A stretch of DNA of 64,000 bases from Fidelibacterota bacterium (GTDB lineage Bacteria > Fidelibacterota > UBA8477 > JABMPR01). The first letter of the stretch is position 1. The number at the start of each line of letters is the position of its first letter. The translations under genes and the position numbers were made by a program. The DNA lies in the NCBI GenBank assembly GCA_016845065.1, contig JAERTG010000130.1, positions 37,013 through 101,012 on the forward strand. Direction: 5' to 3'. Of this stretch, positions 11,501 to 18,832 are shown piece after piece. Below the pieces are notes generated by a model. The model worked only from the letters and a program-made list of their open reading frames with translations, had not been told where the DNA came from and did no database searches.

Positions 11501-12173
11501 ATGTTACATGTTCTGGTAAAACATCATTGATGATTGTTTCAGTTGAAGGGATATTGCCAGTATTGTATACATTAATAGTGTAACTGACAGTATCTCCGAT
11601 TGCAGAGATATCATCAACAACTACTTTTGTAATCAATAAGTCTGAGTGTGCACCAATGTTTACATCTACCGATTCACTGGCAAGTAGAAAACCATCATTA
11701 ACGGCCAACCAGGCTGTATTAGTAATTACCTCATCGGCTAACAGGTTTTCATCTACCAGAACATCAAGTTCAAATACCAGCGTTTGGCCTCCAGCAATGC
11801 TGTCGACATTCCATACTGCTACTTGATTTAAGAGACTGGCTTCAGGAGTGCTCGATGTGATATCAAGACCAGAGCTCAGTGTATCTGTGATGGTAAACGG
11901 TGCAGGGGAAATGTTTCCCGTATTTGTAACTGTGATTGTATAGGTCAAACTCTCGCCTGGTGCAACAACAGTTGCACTTGCGGTCTTGGAGATTGCCAGT
12001 TGATACCCTTCAGATACGGTCGTTATGACCTCATTTGAAGAACCCACAAATGTTGTTCCACTACCATCCTGATGGGATGATTGGGCAACATTTATAATCT
12101 CGGTACCAACTGGAACCTGACCAAAAACCACGGCTCCCATGAGGGAGATTAAGGCGAGAAATCGTCTCATCAT
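5487..12173 (-). CDS. giant DUF11-repeat / SdrD-like / double OmpA-domain surface protein
   Basis: The 2228-aa protein has a signal peptide (MMRRFLALISLMGAVVFG) followed by about seven DUF11 repeats (roughly residues 55-870, each about 115 aa, with LxITKxxxxxxxxxGDTVxYTIxVxNTGN-like starts). Next come an invasin/Big-like domain, two carboxypeptidase-regulatory-like modules (about 1000-1180), and two more DUF11 units. Two SdrD-B-like modules follow (about 1490-1545 and 1590-1640, with D-x-N-x-N-G-I calcium-type loops). Two OmpA-like peptidoglycan-binding domains lie at about 1725-1838 and 1970-2075, with GHTDHLP / NRRVEMIF and GFTDNRG / NRRVEVLV motifs. A last beta domain closes the chain. This suggests a long beta stalk tethered to the cell wall. 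The function could be adhesion, a surface layer, or envelope structure; the sequence does not decide. Confidence 0.75.
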   Translation of the reverse strand: MMRRFLALISLMGAVVFGQVPVGTEIINVAQSSHQDGSGTTFVGSSNEVITTVSEGYQLAISKTASATVVAPGESLTYTITVTNTGNISPAPFTITDTLSSGLDITSSTPEASLLNQVAVWNVDSIAGGQTLVFELDVLVDENLLADEVITNTAWLAVNDGFLLASESVDVNIGAHSDLLITKVVVDDISAIGDTVSYTINVYNTGNIPSTETIINDVLPEHVTFLSASDMGVLVDSTVSWNIGEMIPGDSVNVSLDVIVDATMPANSTLINLASVENAEGVSKEASVHSFANPWIQTISKWAADQEYAFGDTVEFTITIDNTSPDPVHAISVQDTLPEPLEFVSASNGGVFDSGAVVWNLGTLIAGNVITLDVVTTVGSLLEARPEITNRAWISTANAGTSWGDHVVSLAAFPELVLEKRSSATVLAGDSLVYTFVMSNTGNSMAHDAVLIDTLPAHVSFGSTSGDFTYDEASHSILWNVNEIASSATDSLVMVTYVDYPVVDGTMLENTAHLSCVEGSEDQSTSITEILSAPGLVLDMSGTRTVVAGDTLQLRLDYSNLGTEIATGVILTDTLGTDLEYLNASREHTYDSETGIITWNLEDLNPGDNGVIDITAKVPDDFIGTAVIPVSNLISCDQGAQSVDIHTVIVRAPIMDIVLVGDTAFIEAGEFITYDLSFENHGDTTAVNVVVVDSLPAEVDFLNATNGGVYDSTSHSVTWYVGDLDPVEPGTAANKNRGKSSNEANPLTRRSEPTNEFTIDVRVIYPLPNGMELPNTAYIYAGGELQATATWLAIVEAAPEFVFTKTADLEVFPGDTINYQIDVSNWGTDHASGVSILDTLDSRVTFLSATGDYIYDAGSHSLSWFIGPLNVEQAESFQITTTVDDMLGHGEQVGNRAWMVSNESDAIPAEALTTNILPLSIVVDAHPRTILGNGVATSTLAAQVFSFLGNPVPDGVDVNFYTDLGTIPDSAKITSTIDGVAYSTLVSDTVTFEAITATPYARAVFAPTQWADDTTQVTFIIGAFDGIIYNYEGLPQEDIRVELRAVNTGEYAGHDSTDANGYYLIPIYQDDLYQIIYTLVGDNGVAYETVQEIEINTPSEGNLVTNLNSVSGFLYDEITGEIIAEDSILVIVNGDIPDSTTTLPKTSDHHMTDSTYTDSTGKYFFTNLLPGDYSLEVVYNGISSYSDGGLDVNLNMPGLYVVNANVTLRSSPFYMLKTVDKVEAAVGDTLHYRLDFGTQDVTFNDSVFVTDYLPNGLELIANTVVTDANTKYEGLNPITNEMNFSRSDIQLGDSLHIDFDAKITIDAGLGWIENKALVASTIDSTWSDRNINSRAKTKIIFPFLKVTKQSNRRVIEIGDVVTYTVNMTNTSADDIIHDFVVEDVLPYGFKFRKNTSYLNGSKIGDPNIQEAVGKRLAMAWTIEDTLQPGDTFTMKYRIIAGMNSREGTNTNEVMARAHTLLGFPVISNLATADVVVKPGLFSDRGLIIGKVYYDTNTNGIHDENEETVKNVELIMENGARIITDEYGKYSVPDVEAGMHVIRVNERTLPALSEIILDSPDYLGDTQSKMVRVAAASIAKSNFALREISVPGTITGTAFYDMNRNGIFDPDEEVQADLVMLLNDTRATMTDSLGRFSFKKTVLGDLTIRVDDSSLPSYGRLFATDSTVDSLGLASNMWNATLYSGDSININIPLEKMELFSVLSKESTLEMKTEMLTEEFRLLVYKPWSLLVRIGFVSGSATLQSEIFNELRNIGDLMKWQTQINLDIKGHTDHLPVAPGGTFADNMALSEARAQAIRTYLVQTMGIDESRITAVGMGATEPLEDGSTPEGRSLNRRVEMIFFNAEEEDSEFNQLEFMYDINYTGEIPVRSVRFHQELPPGFIYKPGTAKIDSTYLEPVVSGVERDVWTFGDWDAKKHTEFDVAMKPDDYELVQNTGVVSAHLELLDEDGNHIITDTLETRISTLVETLSFNMILEGTQFDVGSADLKPSAEPSLRKLGDFLSWQPDIEIVIEGFTDNRGSMEFNMLLSDWRAISVKNFLIENYNLNPDNIHTHGLGAHYPVGDNETWIGRASNRRVEVLVNAEVGEAALLELDVIKESLQQKIVIPVNAFESMSPDSALRIPANQSSTLMLNMSYPAYASADSISITLALPTDLEYVDVAGTFKTWGQTLEAGGLEVVSPVQINAPEGVVGVRELFMNVQLFNEGLPLSGNIEKVLRVNLHESESGNE

Positions 12174-12235
12174 CCGCTCACGGGAATCGTGTGGAGGGTT
12201 TTGAACCTAATAATCACTACTAACCTTGGATAACC

Positions 12236-13999
12236 CTATTTAATGGTTACCTGGAAAGTGAGAGTGTGTTCATCTGCAGCACCGCCGTCAGCGTCCATGC
12301 TACTGAAGGTCCACACAACTGAACTACCGGTAAAAGCGGCTCCATCAGCGTCATCATCATCATCGACCGTTGGATCGCCTGTACCATCGATAGTCATGGT
12401 ATCAAGTACATATGCGGTGTTTACTAAATCGAGAGCATCAGAAACAACCACATTTGTTGCAATACCGGTACCACTGTTGGTAACAACGATGGTGTAGGTC
12501 AGAGTATCTCCTGGTGCAGCAGAATTCGCATCACCACTGAAATATTCTGTCCCATCATGTGTCACTGATTTAAGTAGTGACAGAACTGGGGCAGTACATG
12601 TTGTTGAGTTTGTAGCACTATCAGAAACACTAGCAAGTCCCTGTGAAGTAGCTACAATGATACTTGCGTCAGCTGCAGTATCAGCAGTTGGAACAGGAAT
12701 GGTACCAATTGCTATATAGTCTTCTGACTGACCAGCAGTGAGGGTTGCAGTAAATGTGATTGCACCCACAGCTTTTTCAGACGGGCTAAGTGAACCATCA
12801 CCATTACCATCAACATAATAGACCCATGTTACATAATCAGTGGTATCACTGAAATTGAAAGCATCGTTTCCATTACCATCATTGGTAACTGTAAAGTCAT
12901 ATACCAGTGTATCTCCAGGATCGCCAGTATATGCAGGTCCGTTTACACCACCCGCGACGAGCGAAACAGCATAGGTCTGCTCAACTTCAATGTTTCCATC
13001 GAAATCACCAGTTGGATCAGGATTCTCTACAGGATATTCAGTTCCACCTTCATTCTCATATGTGAAAGAAGGATTGTTAGCAGGGAATGACACAACATCA
13101 ACCGGAGTAAGGCCACCGTCTAGAACAGCGTCAAACTGCACACAGATCGTTGCAGCACTCACCAGATCTCCCAAGAACAATTCTAGAGTGTCACCACGGA
13201 AATGGTAGTCTCCGTAAGGTGCAGATGTAGCAATTGTCAGGAAGTTGTTTCCACCATCGATACTCACGGAATTTACATCCAGAGTTGTGTTGGTAGGCAT
13301 GACAGTCCTAAAGATAGGATTGTAAGCAGTTGCTGATCCATCGTTGGTAAAACAGGACTCAAAGGTTACCGATTCCCCTGCTTCAGGAGTTGGGTTACCA
13401 ATGATGTCAGTGGTACCATTAACTGCTGCAGCCTGGATAGTTGTAACCAACAGAATTGTGTCTTTGGATGCGATGTTGAAATCTGAGGTAGCTATCAGAG
13501 TAACGGTATGCTCGTCACCGCCAGCACCACCATCCACATCTGTCACCTTAATCAAGAGATTATAGGTTTCAGTGTAAGTCAGTGAGCTGGTTTGAGATAC
13601 AATAGCATCACCATCTCCAGGTACGATTGTTCCTGTACCGTTGACATCATGGTAGATTTCTACGTTGTATGTACCGCCACTTGGAACGACTGCTCCAGTA
13701 GCAACCAGGGTGAAGAAATCATCACCGTTACCACTATTGTCAACTGTGACAGGGTACAAGTAGGAAGCCATTGACTGGATGGACTGTGCTTGATCAGCAC
13801 CAAGACCAACACCAGCAATTTGACTCACTGTGGTTTGGACAACAAGTGACTGGACCTGTGCCATTGGATTACCATTGGCGTCCTCGTAGTTACCTATTGC
13901 CTGGTTCGAGATAATAGTGCCTTCTTCTGTGATGGCACTGGCTGTAGCTACAAGTCCCATCAGGACAAGAGCGACGATTAAGAAGCGTGTAGGTTTCAT
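12236..13999 (-). CDS. secreted DUF11-domain protein (587 aa)
   Basis: I place the start at the ATG at 13999, because AAGGAGGG sits 7 bases before it and a clean signal peptide follows (MKPTRFLIVALVLMGLVATASA). A longer frame reaching 14089 has no such features. The mature protein is acidic, rich in T, V, D and G, and made of beta-sandwich repeats; the last about 120 residues are a clear DUF11 unit with a PGDTLTYTIVVTNSGTG block. It has almost no Cys or Lys, as is common for secreted structural proteins. The strong ribosome site suggests abundant synthesis. It lies 62 bases upstream of the 2228-aa gene and probably shares its transcript, so it may be a structural subunit of the same surface assembly. 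This role is inference. Confidence 0.7.
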   Translation of the reverse strand: MKPTRFLIVALVLMGLVATASAITEEGTIISNQAIGNYEDANGNPMAQVQSLVVQTTVSQIAGVGLGADQAQSIQSMASYLYPVTVDNSGNGDDFFTLVATGAVVPSGGTYNVEIYHDVNGTGTIVPGDGDAIVSQTSSLTYTETYNLLIKVTDVDGGAGGDEHTVTLIATSDFNIASKDTILLVTTIQAAAVNGTTDIIGNPTPEAGESVTFESCFTNDGSATAYNPIFRTVMPTNTTLDVNSVSIDGGNNFLTIATSAPYGDYHFRGDTLELFLGDLVSAATICVQFDAVLDGGLTPVDVVSFPANNPSFTYENEGGTEYPVENPDPTGDFDGNIEVEQTYAVSLVAGGVNGPAYTGDPGDTLVYDFTVTNDGNGNDAFNFSDTTDYVTWVYYVDGNGDGSLSPSEKAVGAITFTATLTAGQSEDYIAIGTIPVPTADTAADASIIVATSQGLASVSDSATNSTTCTAPVLSLLKSVTHDGTEYFSGDANSAAPGDTLTYTIVVTNSGTGIATNVVVSDALDLVNTAYVLDTMTIDGTGDPTVDDDDDADGAAFTGSSVVWTFSSMDADGGAADEHTLTFQVTIK

Positions 14000-14085
14000 T
14001 TCAAACCCTCCTTTTGTTAGCTTCTGTTTGTGATTGATACTTTTGGATTCCATGTTGGAATCACTTTTCAAATTTTTTGTTAAAC

Positions 14086-14580
14086 TCATTTGTTCACCTC
14101 AACGAGAAATTCCATAGTTGCAATCTCACCGGGGGCGAGATTTTTTGAGATGTTCCACTTGATATGACTGATCATATCTGGTGTTGCTTCGCGCTTGACC
14201 AGAATTCCTTTTGAATTCCTCACGGTGTAGTGTGGAGGCCATGCCATATATGTGTTGCCCTGATTCATGGAAAAGGTGATCTCAGTATTTTCACCCTGTG
14301 CGCTGTTGGGCACATAAGTCACTCCAGCTGGGATCGGATCGATGATCTCAGGATTATGCATCTGCCCATCTCCAACATTCGATGCCGTGAGGACGTAGCG
14401 TAGTGTGTCTCCGGGAACGTAACTGAGCAGAGATGCATCTTTCTTTTCTGCTGCAGTCAAGTTGACTTTTTGATCATCAATATGGATATCCAGTTTTGGA
14501 GTACCCTGACCCATAACTACAGAAAGACACACAATAGCACATATTGCGTATTTTGTAATATTGCCTAACACATCTTTCAT
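14086..14580 (-). CDS. small secreted DUF11-like protein (164 aa)
   Basis: The start at 14580 is chosen because AAGGAGAG lies a few bases upstream and a signal peptide follows immediately (MKDVLGNITKYAICAIVCLSVVMG, then QGTP). The mature part is one DUF11-like beta-sandwich, with YVPGDTLRYVLTASNVGDG near its start and LAPGEIATMEFLVEV at its end. The frame stays open for another 119 codons upstream (to 14937), but that extension is rich in Ser, Arg and Asn, lacks a signal peptide and would bury the present one. I therefore treat it as untranslated leader. As the first gene of the four-gene surface operon, it could be a subunit or a chaperone-like partner of the larger DUF11 proteins. Confidence 0.65.
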   Translation of the reverse strand: MKDVLGNITKYAICAIVCLSVVMGQGTPKLDIHIDDQKVNLTAAEKKDASLLSYVPGDTLRYVLTASNVGDGQMHNPEIIDPIPAGVTYVPNSAQGENTEITFSMNQGNTYMAWPPHYTVRNSKGILVKREATPDMISHIKWNISKNLAPGEIATMEFLVEVNK

Positions 14581-16182
14581 TTCTCTCTCCTTCAACTCGA
14601 TTTGCTTAACCACCAGATTGCTCGTCATATCGTTTCTCGATGATGAGTTTTGAGCGGATCTGCCACCCACTTTTGATGTGAGAATTGTCACAGGAAATGT
14701 GGATCGATTCATCTGAGCCATGTGATTGTAAATCGAATTTTTTCTAATTTTCCAAGCCCCTACTGAACTGCCGCCCCCAGCAATTTTTACAGCGATTGAG
14801 ATCTCGGATGATTTCAACCAATGCGATTTTTGTGAGACAAATTTTCTCTCTCTCGATGATTGGCTACTGTATGTTTCGTTTCTCATTCTCATAGTCTCTT
14901 CCTTATATAAGTCAAATGACATGCCACCATAAAACACACCACTTATCTTATTGTTTTTTAATCATTTATGGCGTTTTTTCTATCCATATTTTTAGAGCAG
15001 TGGGAAAGAGTGTCACAATTTTTTGACAAAAGATGTCACATTTTGCATATTTTTGTTACAACATCTAAAATTGTGGTAATAAGTTGCACTTCTGATTTGA
15101 GTGACTTTCGGACCTTGCTAAGCAACGATTACCTTAAATTATTCCACAGATCATGCTTCACATTTAGCACAGACTTCCATTACACTTAACAATTTTACGA
15201 GAGGAGAAATTTGCCCATAATTCCATTTTTCGAGTTGATAAAATGAGCAGATATGGCACACCCATTTTCACTGATGTGATATATTATATACCTGCGGGTT
15301 ATCCAGAATTTTTGATATTTATCGAAATTGGATTGGGGAAAAAACGTGTTTACTGGTTTGCAATCGTATTCATTTTATAGCACATCATCACATGCTTTTC
15401 ATATTAGTTGCCACTAACATCTTTGTCTTTATCAACATCTCCCCACCGATACAGATCAAAATTGATGAGTTTTATTATCATTTATACCCGATTCTACAGA
15501 AAATCCGGAACACATTGTGGTTGATTGCTTCCAACCCGCTGCAAAAAAAGTTATATCCCTGTCAAAAAGGTAACAAATGGTGTACAGAACCATTTTCCAG
15601 TGAAACTCATCACACGTTGCATTTATTTTCACCATCATGATTAGGTGCAATCCATTTCATTTTGCCGCGTCAAATAAATTCCGAACTTGATCAACTAAGC
15701 AATCAACACTTACAATATTCTTTATATTGCAGTATATTTATTGTACACATTTTTCGGATATTGTATCAATATTTTAAGTGCTATAAGAAACATGTGCTAT
15801 TGTGCAATTATGGTCAGTAATTCTCATGCACTAACCACTCCCTTTTCATCCTCATCCACAATTTCTACTTCAATCTGAGGTTCGCTATCTCGTTATGAGA
15901 AAATCTAGCAATTCAGTTAGAATGTGATACTATAAGTCATCTATTATTGTGCTTTCTTAATAGAAATCAAGACTCACCACCCATTCCGCTTCAGAATCAG
16001 GTCCCGTAATCCATCTATCATTAAATCATATCTCTCTTCTATTTCCTATTGTCCTGATCGAAGCAGTTCCAGTCTTTTCAGTCAGGATCCCATTTCTCAA
16101 ATATGCTGAAGGATTGCTTTATTTAGATATATCAATATGATATTACATTATATCTAAACGTGATTTTTACCAACTCATATTT
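14581..16182. other. 1.6-kb AT-rich gene-free region upstream of the surface operon
   Basis: No convincing coding frame is present on either strand: the open frames are short, overlap one another and have no ribosome sites or recognisable domains. The first part (to about 15100) must hold the promoter and a long leader for the DUF11 operon on the minus strand. The rest is AT-rich, with several TATA-like clusters (for example around 15280-15295 and 16120-16160). Nothing else can be assigned. Confidence 0.6.
15011..15038. promoter_or_regulatory. possible operator: TGTCA / TGACA inverted repeats
   Basis: Three copies of the same five bases alternate in orientation within 28 bases: TGTCA at 15011, TGACA at 15024 and TGTCA at 15034. 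The last two form an inverted repeat with a 5-base spacer, and flanking bases extend both outer copies to TGTCACA. They lie about 430 bases upstream of the first DUF11 gene. A dimeric regulator of the CRP/FNR type would fit such half-sites, but this is a by-eye call and chance is possible. Confidence 0.3.
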
Positions 16183-16213
16183 TTGACCATTAAGACTTCT
16201 AACATCATATAAT
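16183..16213 (+). promoter_or_regulatory. candidate sigma-70-type promoter for an RNA upstream of pgi
   Basis: TTGACC at 16183-16188 and a perfect TATAAT at 16208-16213 are separated by 19 bases. This is a little longer than the usual 17, but both boxes are good matches. A hairpin begins about ten bases after the -10 box and a terminator lies 250 bases further on, so the arrangement reads as one short transcription unit. Confidence 0.45.
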
Positions 16214-16221
16214 ACACTATG

Positions 16222-16504
16222 TAAGCTGCTGTTATTCCAGCTTGGCATATCTATTGAGTGTAACAAGGGACTAGATGGCGCTACAAAAGCAATGAGGGAA
16301 TAGATGATTATTGTGGTGATAGGAAGGAGTAAACCGGTGATGAGTTTCAGAGCACACTCACCATATCCTCCCTTTCAATTTCATTCCTCCCAAACCGCTT
16401 TTGAAATGGCTTCCTGAAAACTTAGTCAGATTTTATCGCATCGGATAATCTCCACTGACTTGCCCCCTTGTTGATTCCCTGTCTTCAAGGGGGTTTTCTT
16501 TTGT
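16222..16504 (+). ncRNA. putative structured RNA or terminated leader upstream of pgi (about 280 nt)
   Basis: Between a plausible promoter and a strong terminator, the plus strand holds several local foldbacks. One is AAGCTG...CAGCTT near 16223-16242. A compound stem follows at 16322-16376, with GGAAGG pairing to CCTTTC and GGTGA to TCACC. A stem with AGTCAG at 16424-16429 pairs with CTGACT at 16455-16460 and holds an inner GATTxTATC/GGATAATC pairing. The terminator hairpin comes next. I found no RNase P, tmRNA, SRP or T-box consensus, and the 6S assignment cannot be made by eye. It could be an independent small RNA or a cis-acting attenuator for pgi, which starts 84 bases after the terminator. 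Confidence 0.4.
16463..16504 (+). terminator. Rho-independent terminator upstream of pgi
   Basis: An 8-bp perfect stem (CCCCCTTG at 16463-16470 with CAAGGGGG at 16486-16493) is followed at once by TTTTCTTTT. The T tract is on the plus strand only, so it ends a plus-strand transcript although no protein gene precedes it. Confidence 0.8.
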
Positions 16505-16587
16505 ATAACCAAGTTTATTGTTCAACTCTCAAACACTCCATATATATTGAGAAGTAATTTATTTTTTATTTACAGAGGATACATCTC

Positions 16588-18168
16588 ATGGCCAAATTAC
16601 CCGCATTGCAAAACTATTCTGATCAACTATATACCAATACCGCCCTTAATCTCTTCCTTGATCTGAACGAAGCCCATCTCGCAGAGGATTCACTGACCAA
16701 CCTCGAACCTGACATGTTGCTCGCTTTTGAGGAAATGGAAAAGCTTGAAAACGGTGCTATTGCTAATCCCGATGAAAACCGAACCGTGGGTCACTATTGG
16801 TTACGAAACCCCTCAGTATCTCCACATGCTGACATTCGCCAGCAAATTGAAGAGACACTTACTAGCATCAAATCTTTTGCAGCCGCAGTGCATCAGGGTC
16901 AATTACTCACACCGCAAGGAACACCATTTACCAATATCCTATTAATAGGTATAGGTGGGTCTGCCCTGGGACCCCAATTCATTGCTGATGCCCTGGATCC
17001 AAAGACCAGTATGAAGATACAATTTTTAGACAACACTGACCCTGATGGCATTGATCGTGTCCTTTCCGGTTTGACCGATGTCCTATCCGAAACTCTTGTT
17101 ATTGTCATCTCAAAATCTGGAGGTACAGCAGAAACCCGGAATGGGATGCTGGAAACCCAGCATCTTTTCATAGATCGTGGGTTGGAATTTGGAAGACAGG
17201 CAGTTGCTATAACAGGACAGGATAGTCAGCTATATAAGCTTGCTTCCGAGGACAACTGGTTATCCATTTTTCCCATGTGGGATTGGGTTGGTGGTCGGAC
17301 CTCAGTGATGTCTGCTGTTGGCCTCCTCCCTGCTGCCCTGCTGGATATCGAGATTGAACATCTCCTGGATGGGGCAGCCACCATGGATGAAGCGACGCGG
17401 TCCCGAGACATTTCAAATAATCCTGCTGCCCTCCTGGCTCAAGCCTGGTTCATCCTTGGTGAAGGCATGGGAAGTAAGGATATGGTTGTCTTACCATATA
17501 AGGACAGGCTACTTCTCTTTAGCAGGTACCTTCAACAACTCATCATGGAATCTCTGGGGAAACGCCTGGATACTCGGGGCAATGTTGTACACCAGGGAAT
17601 TGCTGTTTATGGCAACAAGGGGTCAACAGATCAGCATGCCTATGTTCAACAATTACGTGATGGGCTGAACAATTTTTTCGTGACCTTTATTGAAGTTCTT
17701 GCTGATCGTACAGGCCCCTCGATCCTGGTAGACGGACAAAACAGCAGCGGTGACTATCTATTTGGTTTTTATAAAGGTACTCAAACAGCTCTCAGCAGTA
17801 GTGACCGTCAATCCATCACCATCACCATCCCCGATGTATCTCCTCGAAGCATAGGTGCTCTCATTGCCCTCTATGAACGGGCAGTGGGTCTATATGCTAC
17901 ACTGATAAACATAAATGCGTATCACCAACCAGGTGTGGAGGCTGGGAAAAAAGCCGCTGGTAACGTTCTTGAAATTAAAAACTCCCTCCTGGAATTGCTA
18001 AATGGCAGCGATGAATACCTATCCATTGAGGATATCTGTGAAAAACTGTCCCTGGTCGGTCAGGAAGTGCTCATCTACCATATCATCCGTCATCACGCTG
18101 CTAACCACAAGCTTGAGTTCGAAGGCTCAATGAGTGAACCAAGAAGCTTGAGAGTGAAACTCAGTTGA
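16588..18168 (+). CDS. pgi: glucose-6-phosphate isomerase
   Basis: The 526-aa enzyme interconverts glucose-6-phosphate and fructose-6-phosphate in the cytoplasm. The two SIS-type phosphate-binding regions are clear: GIGGSALGP at about residue 121 and SKSGGTAETRN at about 174. The GSTDQHAYVQQ block holds the catalytic His region, and HQPGVEAGKKAAG holds the conserved C-terminal Lys. After this, about 75 extra residues form a helical tail that looks like a winged-helix (IEDICEKLSLVGQEVLIYHII), seen in a subset of bacterial Pgi proteins. AGAGGA lies about 9 bases before the ATG. The gene is preceded by a terminated RNA, so its expression may be attenuated. It fits the alpha-glucan pathway elsewhere in the window, whose product is glucose-phosphate. 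Confidence 0.93.
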   Translation: MAKLPALQNYSDQLYTNTALNLFLDLNEAHLAEDSLTNLEPDMLLAFEEMEKLENGAIANPDENRTVGHYWLRNPSVSPHADIRQQIEETLTSIKSFAAAVHQGQLLTPQGTPFTNILLIGIGGSALGPQFIADALDPKTSMKIQFLDNTDPDGIDRVLSGLTDVLSETLVIVISKSGGTAETRNGMLETQHLFIDRGLEFGRQAVAITGQDSQLYKLASEDNWLSIFPMWDWVGGRTSVMSAVGLLPAALLDIEIEHLLDGAATMDEATRSRDISNNPAALLAQAWFILGEGMGSKDMVVLPYKDRLLLFSRYLQQLIMESLGKRLDTRGNVVHQGIAVYGNKGSTDQHAYVQQLRDGLNNFFVTFIEVLADRTGPSILVDGQNSSGDYLFGFYKGTQTALSSSDRQSITITIPDVSPRSIGALIALYERAVGLYATLININAYHQPGVEAGKKAAGNVLEIKNSLLELLNGSDEYLSIEDICEKLSLVGQEVLIYHIIRHHAANHKLEFEGSMSEPRSLRVKLS

Positions 18169-18227
18169 TCTCAGGTTCAATCCTGCCAACTTTGTCACCA
18201 TCCAACAGCCCGAGCTTCGCTTAAATC

Positions 18228-18671
18228 ATGGCAGGCTGGCTAATTGTATCATCAAAGCAGAACCTGGAAATTACATCCAGACTCCATTTCACACAGCAAG
18301 GTCTGAAAAAACGCCATCGCAAAAAAGCGCATGAAGTTGAACCAGGAGATATCTTCTTCTATTATATCACTGGAGATCAGAAGTTAGCAGCAGCGGTGAA
18401 ACTAGTGTCCTTCGTGAATGAAGCCTCTGATAAAATCTGGGTTAATCTTGGTAAAGACCCTGATGAGTGTTATCCATGGAGATTTCAAATTGCTCCACTT
18501 CTCATCCTCCCGGAAGCGAAGTGGCTAAACATGTCTGAATTCTCAGAAAAACTTTTACACTTTAGAAAATGGCCAGCAAAAAACTGGCGATTGGGATTGC
18601 AGGGTCAGATTCATGCTCTCCGTGATGAAGATACTCAACTTTTACTCCAGGCTTTGCAGACTGAACAATAA
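18228..18671 (+). CDS. EVE (PUA-like) domain protein
   Basis: The 147-aa protein fits the EVE domain throughout: an N-terminal GWLIVSSKQN strand, the EPGDIFFYYITGDQK block typical of the fold, a PWRFQIAP block, and a C-terminal LLLQAL helix. EVE domains belong to the PUA superfamily and are proposed to recognise modified bases in DNA or RNA. The usual THUMP-like or restriction partners are not adjacent here. The protein is cytoplasmic with no signal. It follows pgi by 59 bases without a terminator, so it may be read from the same transcript. The substrate is unknown. Confidence 0.75.
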   Translation: MAGWLIVSSKQNLEITSRLHFTQQGLKKRHRKKAHEVEPGDIFFYYITGDQKLAAAVKLVSFVNEASDKIWVNLGKDPDECYPWRFQIAPLLILPEAKWLNMSEFSEKLLHFRKWPAKNWRLGLQGQIHALRDEDTQLLLQALQTEQ

Positions 18672-18832
18672 TTTTTTTGGATCGGCCAGCATAACTGAGT
18701 TCGGTTCAATATTTGCATCGAGTCAGACAAATTAATCAAACAATTCTCCACTCATTTTTTTGGGGTGGACTTTCATTTGATAAATGACAAGAGTCTGGCT
18801 AGATTAGTTCTAATCAACCAAAGGAATCTATC

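Noticed and set aside
5487..12173. Repeated segments of the giant gene as possible tandem DNA repeats or CRISPR-like array
   Set aside because: The repeats are at protein level (DUF11 units of about 115 aa) and diverged at DNA level; there are no short identical repeats with even spacers.
15392..15650. Overlapping short frames on both strands in the long AT-rich region
   Set aside because: They overlap each other, lack ribosome sites and recognisable domains, and have the composition of random AT-rich sequence.
16132..16350. Minus-strand open frame with a signal-peptide-like N-terminus (LKLITGLLLPITTIIIYSL...)
   Set aside because: It has no ATG, GTG or TTG start in frame, only CTG. The nearby ATG at 16364 is in another frame and stops after five codons. 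The plus strand of the same bases carries a promoter, hairpins and a terminator.
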